Part shown: positions 63,391 to 64,000 of the stretch, piece after piece
Layout of the letters: each line of letters opens with the position of its first letter
Numbering within the stretch: position 1 is the first letter of the stretch
Origin: Parapedobacter luteus
Lineage (GTDB): Bacteria; Bacteroidota; Bacteroidia; Sphingobacteriales; Sphingobacteriaceae
Reading direction: 5' to 3'
Length of the DNA: 64,000 nt
Assembly: GCF_900168055.1 (NCBI RefSeq)
Contig: NZ_FUYS01000004.1
Location: 248,001 to 312,000 of the forward strand
The notes under the pieces: model-generated
Databases searched by the model: none
What the model was told of the DNA's origin: nothing
The model's input: the letters and a program-made list of their open reading frames with translations, nothing else
Position numbers and translations under genes: made by a program

Positions 63391-63421
63391 TTGACCGTTC
63401 CCAATTAAAACGCTACTTTTA
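63391..63421 (+). promoter_or_regulatory. Promoter of sucC
   Basis: TTG (63391-63393), 20-bp spacer and TACTTTTA (63414-63421; one mismatch), 17 bp before the ATG. Confidence 0.5.
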
Positions 63422-63438
63422 CGGCAAATTTTTCGCAA

Positions 63439-64000
63439 ATGAACATTCACGAATATCAAGGCAAGCAAATACTGAAGAGTTTCGGTGTGCGGGTGCAGGA
63501 AGGCATCGTGGCCGAAACGCCTGAACAAGCTGTGGAAGCAGCCAAAAAGCTGAAAGAAGACTACAACTCGGATTGGGTAGTGGTGAAAGCTCAAATCCAC
63601 GCCGGTGGCCGTGGTAAAGGCGGCGGCGTGAAATTAGCCAAGAACCTGGATGAAGTGAAACAACGGGCCTCCGACATCATTGGCATGCAACTGGTCACCC
63701 CACAGACCGGCCCAGAAGGCAAAAAGGTAAACAAAGTATTAATTGCCCAGGATGTTTATTATCCCGGTGAAAGTGAGACTAAAGAATTTTACATGAGCGT
63801 ATTGCTCGACCGTGGACGCGGCCGCAACATCATCATGTACTCCACCGAAGGTGGTATGGACATCGAAGAAGTAGCCGAAAAGACCCCGCATCTGATTTTT
63901 AAGGAGGAAGTCGATCCGAAAGTGGGGCTCCAAGCCTTCCAGGCACGCAAAATCGCTTTCAATCTTGGACTGAGTGGTGCTGCGTTTAAGGACATGACCA
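63439..64000 (+). CDS. sucC: Succinate-CoA ligase beta subunit, partial at right edge
   Basis: The frame starts [17 protein letters not shown] at 63439 and stays open to the right edge, 187 codons, about half of the usual 390-400. The ATP-grasp N-terminal part shows [43 protein letters not shown] and [22 protein letters not shown], all characteristic of SucC. It couples succinyl-CoA to ATP or GTP in the TCA cycle. Confidence 0.95.
   Translation, partial: MNIHEYQGKQILKSFGVRVQEGIVAETPEQAVEAAKKLKEDYNSDWVVVKAQIHAGGRGKGGGVKLAKNLDEVKQRASDIIGMQLVTPQTGPEGKKVNKVLIAQDVYYPGESETKEFYMSVLLDRGRGRNIIMYSTEGGMDIEEVAEKTPHLIFKEEVDPKVGLQAFQARKIAFNLGLSGAAFKDMT

Overview
The window is a chromosomal segment of a Bacteroidota bacterium, most likely a member of the Sphingobacteriaceae; a moderately GC-rich genus such as Parapedobacter would fit, but that placement is inference. 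The grounds are: promoters of the Bacteroidota type (TTG/TTTG, about 19-20 bp, then TAnnTTTG) in front of many genes; no consistent Shine-Dalgarno sequences; Bacteroidota families such as GLPGLI proteins, OMP_b-brl TonB-dependent proteins, DUF2723 glycosyltransferases, GIN-domain proteins and FloA; and individually best matches to Bacteroidota housekeeping enzymes. No prophage, insertion sequence, CRISPR array or rRNA was seen. Most of the window is compact core genome.

Layout. 1-5948 (minus): two closely related DUF2723 membrane glycosyltransferases flanking a WYL-type regulator; the first copy runs off the left edge. 6083-9103 (plus): tRNA-Gln, prs, rplY, a small unknown ORF, pth. 9142-11246 (minus): a BlaI/M56-peptidase pair whose promoter carries a perfect dyad. 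11399-20574 (plus): citrate synthase, then the membrane half of complex I (nuoHIJKLMN) without the peripheral-arm genes. 20647-25775 (minus): a PQQ-type sugar dehydrogenase homologue, then a TonB-family outer-membrane protein with its GLPGLI partner. 25945-29411 (plus): M20 dipeptidase, acyltransferase, ABC ATPase, DUF2795. 29467-30945 (minus): TcdA and TatD hydrolase. 30989-34820 (plus): a trp operon (trpD-F-B-A) behind a leader peptide with three consecutive Trp codons and an attenuator. 34832-38925: a PepSY-like protein and a metal-related module, a HYC/CC protein plus a TonB receptor with two N-terminal HMA domains. 38935-43297 (minus): VOC protein, Maf, KdsC, FloA and a GIN protein, with a candidate plus-strand small RNA between kdsC and floA. 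43458-50845 (plus): a GNAT-like protein and a four-gene signalling cassette (hybrid kinase, CheR, CheB, REC-kinase-REC). 50977-55426: azurin lipoprotein, two dihydrolipoamide dehydrogenases, thioesterase, DUF3817. 55595-56674: an actin-like ATPase whose phosphate-1 motif lies at the C-terminus. 56692-61260 (minus): LacI regulator, S41 protease, degenerate HAD protein, unknown Rossmann-like protein, LolD. 61427-64000: Kup potassium transporter and the start of sucC.

Central metabolism (gltA, complex I membrane arm, lpd genes, sucC) dominates, with outer-membrane TonB systems typical of the phylum. The most noteworthy items are the apparently circularly permuted actin-like ATPase, the trp leader-peptide attenuator in a Bacteroidota trp operon, the candidate small RNA with its own promoter and terminator, the HMA-HMA-TonB receptor fusion, and the receptor-less CheR/CheB kinase cassette. 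All family calls come from reading motifs by eye; no database search was run.
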